Origin: Fimenecus sp045613685
GTDB taxonomy: Bacteria > Bacillota > Clostridia > Oscillospirales > Acutalibacteraceae
Assembly (NCBI GenBank): GCA_045613685.1
Contig: JAZLBL010000019.1
Coordinates: forward strand, 1-7,603
Length of the DNA: 7,603 nucleotides
Direction: 5' to 3'
Part shown: piece by piece, positions 5,821-7,603 of the stretch
Numbering within the stretch: the first letter of the stretch is position 1
How the letters are laid out: every line of letters begins with the position of its first letter
The notes under the pieces: generated by a model
The model's database searches: none
The model's input: only the letters and a program-made list of their open reading frames with translations
What the model was told of the DNA's origin: nothing
Program-made: the position numbers and the translations under genes

Positions 5821-5877
5821 AATATATGGGATAAATATTAACAATATTATTTTACATTAACATTACGTTTTTTACAA
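5821..5877 (-). promoter_or_regulatory. Promoter region of the cwlD-radA operon (SigA-like and SigE-like candidates)
   Basis: This 76-bp leader lies between the right-hand terminator and cwlD, so it must hold the operon promoter if there is one. A SigA-type candidate is TTGTAA (5877-5872), a 17-bp spacer and TAAAAT (5854-5849). A SigE-type sporulation candidate is TAATATT (5849-5843), a 14-bp spacer and CATATATT (5828-5821), matching the mother-cell SigE pattern at the whole -35 and six of eight -10 positions. CwlD is SigE-controlled in B. subtilis, which makes the second attractive. The region is so AT-rich that either match could be chance. Confidence 0.45.
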
Positions 5878-5878
5878 G

Positions 5879-5914
5879 AAAAAAATAAAGCGTACAGCAT
5901 AAACTGTACGCTTT
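5879..5914 (-). terminator. Intrinsic terminator after the SDR gene
   Basis: On the minus strand AAAGCGTACAG (5914-5904) and CTGTACGCTTT (5897-5887) form a perfect 11-bp stem with a 6-nt loop, followed by A and seven T. It lies 11 bp beyond the TAA of the SDR gene and separates that unit from the cwlD operon. Confidence 0.93.
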
Positions 5915-5924
5915 TATGGTCTTA

Positions 5925-6944
5925 TTATTCGCCTTTCATTTCAAGGAGCTTAACTTTTCCGTCATAAGATGCCTGTGAAACCTTGATTGAATCAAAAATT
6001 GCAGCTTTAATGTCATCTTCAGTTGCACCAAGTTCCTTTGAATAGCTATCAGGGATGAAAAGATTTACATCCATAATATCTGCAAGTCCGTCAACATCAA
6101 TACCACTTTCAATACCCTTTTCAGCGTATTCCTTCTTAACACCACCAAGACCCATACGCATCATCCAAGGAGCAACAGAGATAATCTTTCTGTTTTCACC
6201 CATACCACGAGCAGCGTAAACAATCTTAAGGAATTCTTTCCAAGTAAGATTGTACATACTGATAGGCCAAGCCTTTGCACCTTTTGATTTTTCAGCAGCA
6301 CCAACGATTACTTCGCCAACGTGACGAACTGTAAGCATTGCTGTACCCCGACCTGGGTACATTGTGAATGGAAGCATATCCATTCTCTTAATCTGTTCGA
6401 TAAGGATAACCCAAACAGGCTTTCTGCCTGGCTGTGTACCAAAGATGTATGGAAGCTCAAGAACTGATACATCAAAGTTTTCATCAGCAAATGAGAAAGC
6501 AACATTTTCCTGGTCAATACGACTCTTGATATAAGGATGCTTTTCTGTAAGTTTCATATCAGGTCTTTCCTTTGCAAGATATGCAAAGTATGAACCAAGG
6601 ATAACAGCACTCTTCATACCAACTTCTTTACAAATAGGAAGAATTCTTTCGAGTGGCTGAATGTTGTACTTGTAATAAGCATCATAAACAGGTGCAGGGA
6701 ATTCAACTCTTTCGTCAATACCTGCAGCGAAAACAAAACAGTCATGACCTTTAAGAAGTTCACGAATTTCGTCATCTGACTTTTCATAGATATTGCAGAA
6801 TTCCAATTTCATTTCTTCAGGAATTGGAGCTCCTTCTGGAAGAGGTGGAAGAGCAACACTTGTTACTTCATGTCCTCTTTCGATAAAAATTCTTGCAGCC
6901 TCACAGCCTAAAAGACCTGTGCCACCAATCATAAATACTTTCAT
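5925..6944 (-). CDS. NAD(P)-binding SDR-family epimerase/reductase
   Basis: This is a 339-residue protein of the extended short-chain dehydrogenase/reductase (NAD-dependent epimerase/dehydratase) superfamily. The N-terminal Rossmann fold is clear: MKVFMIGGTGLLG with the G7-G-T-G-L-L-G13 loop, then FAAG (72-75) in place of the usual hxAA. LGSYFA holds S118. The catalytic Tyr region reads HPYIKSR, so Y138 is followed at +4 by R142 instead of lysine. LELPYIFG (162-169) is the conserved strand before the substrate pocket. The C-terminal 150 residues form a substrate domain that I cannot match to a known sugar or lipid. The ATG overlaps the upstream stop as ATGA, with AGAAGG 7 nt upstream, so it works with the upstream gene product. 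Lys AAG and Tyr/Phe C-ending codons are commoner here than in the left genes, hinting at higher expression. Confidence 0.85.
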   Translation of the reverse strand: MKVFMIGGTGLLGCEAARIFIERGHEVTSVALPPLPEGAPIPEEMKLEFCNIYEKSDDEIRELLKGHDCFVFAAGIDERVEFPAPVYDAYYKYNIQPLERILPICKEVGMKSAVILGSYFAYLAKERPDMKLTEKHPYIKSRIDQENVAFSFADENFDVSVLELPYIFGTQPGRKPVWVILIEQIKRMDMLPFTMYPGRGTAMLTVRHVGEVIVGAAEKSKGAKAWPISMYNLTWKEFLKIVYAARGMGENRKIISVAPWMMRMGLGGVKKEYAEKGIESGIDVDGLADIMDVNLFIPDSYSKELGATEDDIKAAIFDSIKVSQASYDGKVKLLEMKGE

Positions 6945-7603
6945 TCTGTAACCTTCTCCTTAAAGTTGTCAAAGATTTCAGGACCATAAACGTTATTTTC
7001 ACCCTGACGGTCCCAAACCTGTGCAAAGAATGGGTTAATTCTTGCTTCTTCGTCATAATCCCATGGCCATGGAAGTTCCTGTGGACACCAGTGACCACCC
7101 TTAAGAACAAGGTTTGGTGACATTTCGAATTCGTTGCCTCTTGCACTTACCCATTTAACAGGTGTGTACATATCAACGATTTCTGTTGCAAGGCACTTAC
7201 CACCTCTGAACTCAGCAGCCTTTTGAAGGTCTTCAAGAGTAAGAGTATCAAATGGTTTTGTTTCATCATAACCGTGGTTAAGAACAATTACATCATCAGC
7301 AGTTGTTTTCTTTGATGGAATAATGATTTCAAAATCTTCCCACTTTCTTGGAAGAGCTTCATATTCTTCCATACTGCCGTAGTAAGCCTTCATTCTTACA
7401 TCAACTTTGTTTTCTGCCCACCAGATTGTACCGTATTCAGGAGTCTGTGCAATCTTCTTCATAAATGGCTTAACAGCAAATGCAAATGGTTTTGCAAGGA
7501 ATGCAAGCTTATAGAACCATTCAACATTGTTCATCATATTCTTGAAGTACTGCTTAACAGGAATATTAGCACGGAAATGGCAATATTTTTCAAGCTTGTC
7601 ACC
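6941..7603 (-). CDS. Uncharacterised protein with a degenerate zinc-ribbon-like module, 5' end off the window
   Basis: The frame is open to the right edge, giving 220 C-terminal residues; the Met at 7537 is internal because 22 codons upstream remain in frame and coding-like, so the true start lies beyond the window. Residues 30-50 are hydrophobic and aromatic with basic ends and might associate with membrane. From about 121 the sequence follows the pattern of small zinc-ribbon repeats (GG-x-C-L, then W-x-C-x-x-G-H, then G-x-W-C-P-x-C): GGKCL at 134-138, WVSARGN at 151-157 and GGHWCPQE at 169-176. C137 and C173 remain, but three expected ligands are S153, N157 and E176. The tail PWPWDYDEEARINPFFAQVW is rich in acidic and aromatic residues. 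It overlaps the SDR gene by 4 nt, implying a shared task. Function unknown. Confidence 0.65.
   Translation of the reverse strand, partial: GDKLEKYCHFRANIPVKQYFKNMMNNVEWFYKLAFLAKPFAFAVKPFMKKIAQTPEYGTIWWAENKVDVRMKAYYGSMEEYEALPRKWEDFEIIIPSKKTTADDVIVLNHGYDETKPFDTLTLEDLQKAAEFRGGKCLATEIVDMYTPVKWVSARGNEFEMSPNLVLKGGHWCPQELPWPWDYDEEARINPFFAQVWDRQGENNVYGPEIFDNFKEKVTE

Noticed and set aside
5811..5830. CCCATA/TATGGG hairpin covering the cwlD ribosome site
   Set aside because: Only 6 bp with an AT-rich 8-nt loop. If the SigE-like site is used the transcript starts within it, so a regulatory role is not supported.
5803..5844. TTG start extending CwlD by 14 residues
   Set aside because: The extension runs over the promoter candidate; the ATG at 5802 has GGGGTGA at the right distance and starts a standard signal anchor.
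6901..7146. Minus-strand open frame of 81 codons spanning the junction of the two right-hand genes
   Set aside because: It lies in another frame over two well-supported overlapping genes and its translation is low-complexity without family features.
1..7603. Mobile element, CRISPR array or RNA gene
   Set aside because: No transposase or integrase frame, no regularly spaced repeats, and no tRNA or rRNA signature were seen on either strand.

Overview
The window looks like chromosomal DNA of a low-GC Firmicute, most likely an anaerobic, spore-forming Clostridia-type bacterium. This rests on the AT-rich coding sequence, the strong A/T third-position bias, the GGAGG-type ribosome sites, and a CwlD-like cortex amidase beside radA. 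All ten recognisable genes lie on the minus strand, so transcription runs right to left. No rRNA, tRNA, CRISPR array, insertion sequence or integrase was seen.

Right block (7603 to 5925): the 3' part of a gene that enters from the right edge carries what looks like a worn-down GG-x-C-L / WCP zinc-ribbon module. It overlaps by 4 nt an NAD(P)-binding SDR-type epimerase/reductase. A strong intrinsic terminator (5879-5914) closes this unit. Its lysine and aromatic codons (AAG, TTC, TAC) are less AT-biased than those further left.

Middle block (5802 to 2784): cwlD, radA, a DUF6873-like gene with a TTG start, and a 62-residue small membrane-type protein. They overlap or are separated by one base, so they should be one operon. 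The short leader before cwlD holds a SigA-like promoter candidate and a SigE-like sporulation promoter candidate. A 9-bp hairpin (2749-2772) after the small protein may act as a partial terminator or attenuator.

Left block (2726 to 377): a second tightly coupled set of small enzymes follows: a FlaR-like P-loop kinase, a TIM-barrel sugar-phosphate isomerase/epimerase, a GNAT acetyltransferase and an HD-domain phosphohydrolase. The isomerase reading frame breaks at a run of seven A. One added A restores 50 further family-like residues and places the stop in an ATGA overlap with the acetyltransferase, so the break is a recent mutation, a slippage site or a sequencing error. The operon ends in a clear intrinsic terminator (329-370). 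The chemistry suggests small-molecule or nucleotide metabolism or repair, but no pathway can be assigned from sequence alone.

Left edge (1 to 328): no gene. It holds an exact-consensus SigA promoter (TTGACA, 17 bp, TATAAT) pointing leftward. A perfect inverted repeat covers its expected transcription start, a partial extra copy lies downstream, and the leader exceeds 200 nt. This looks like a repressible promoter for a gene beyond the window.
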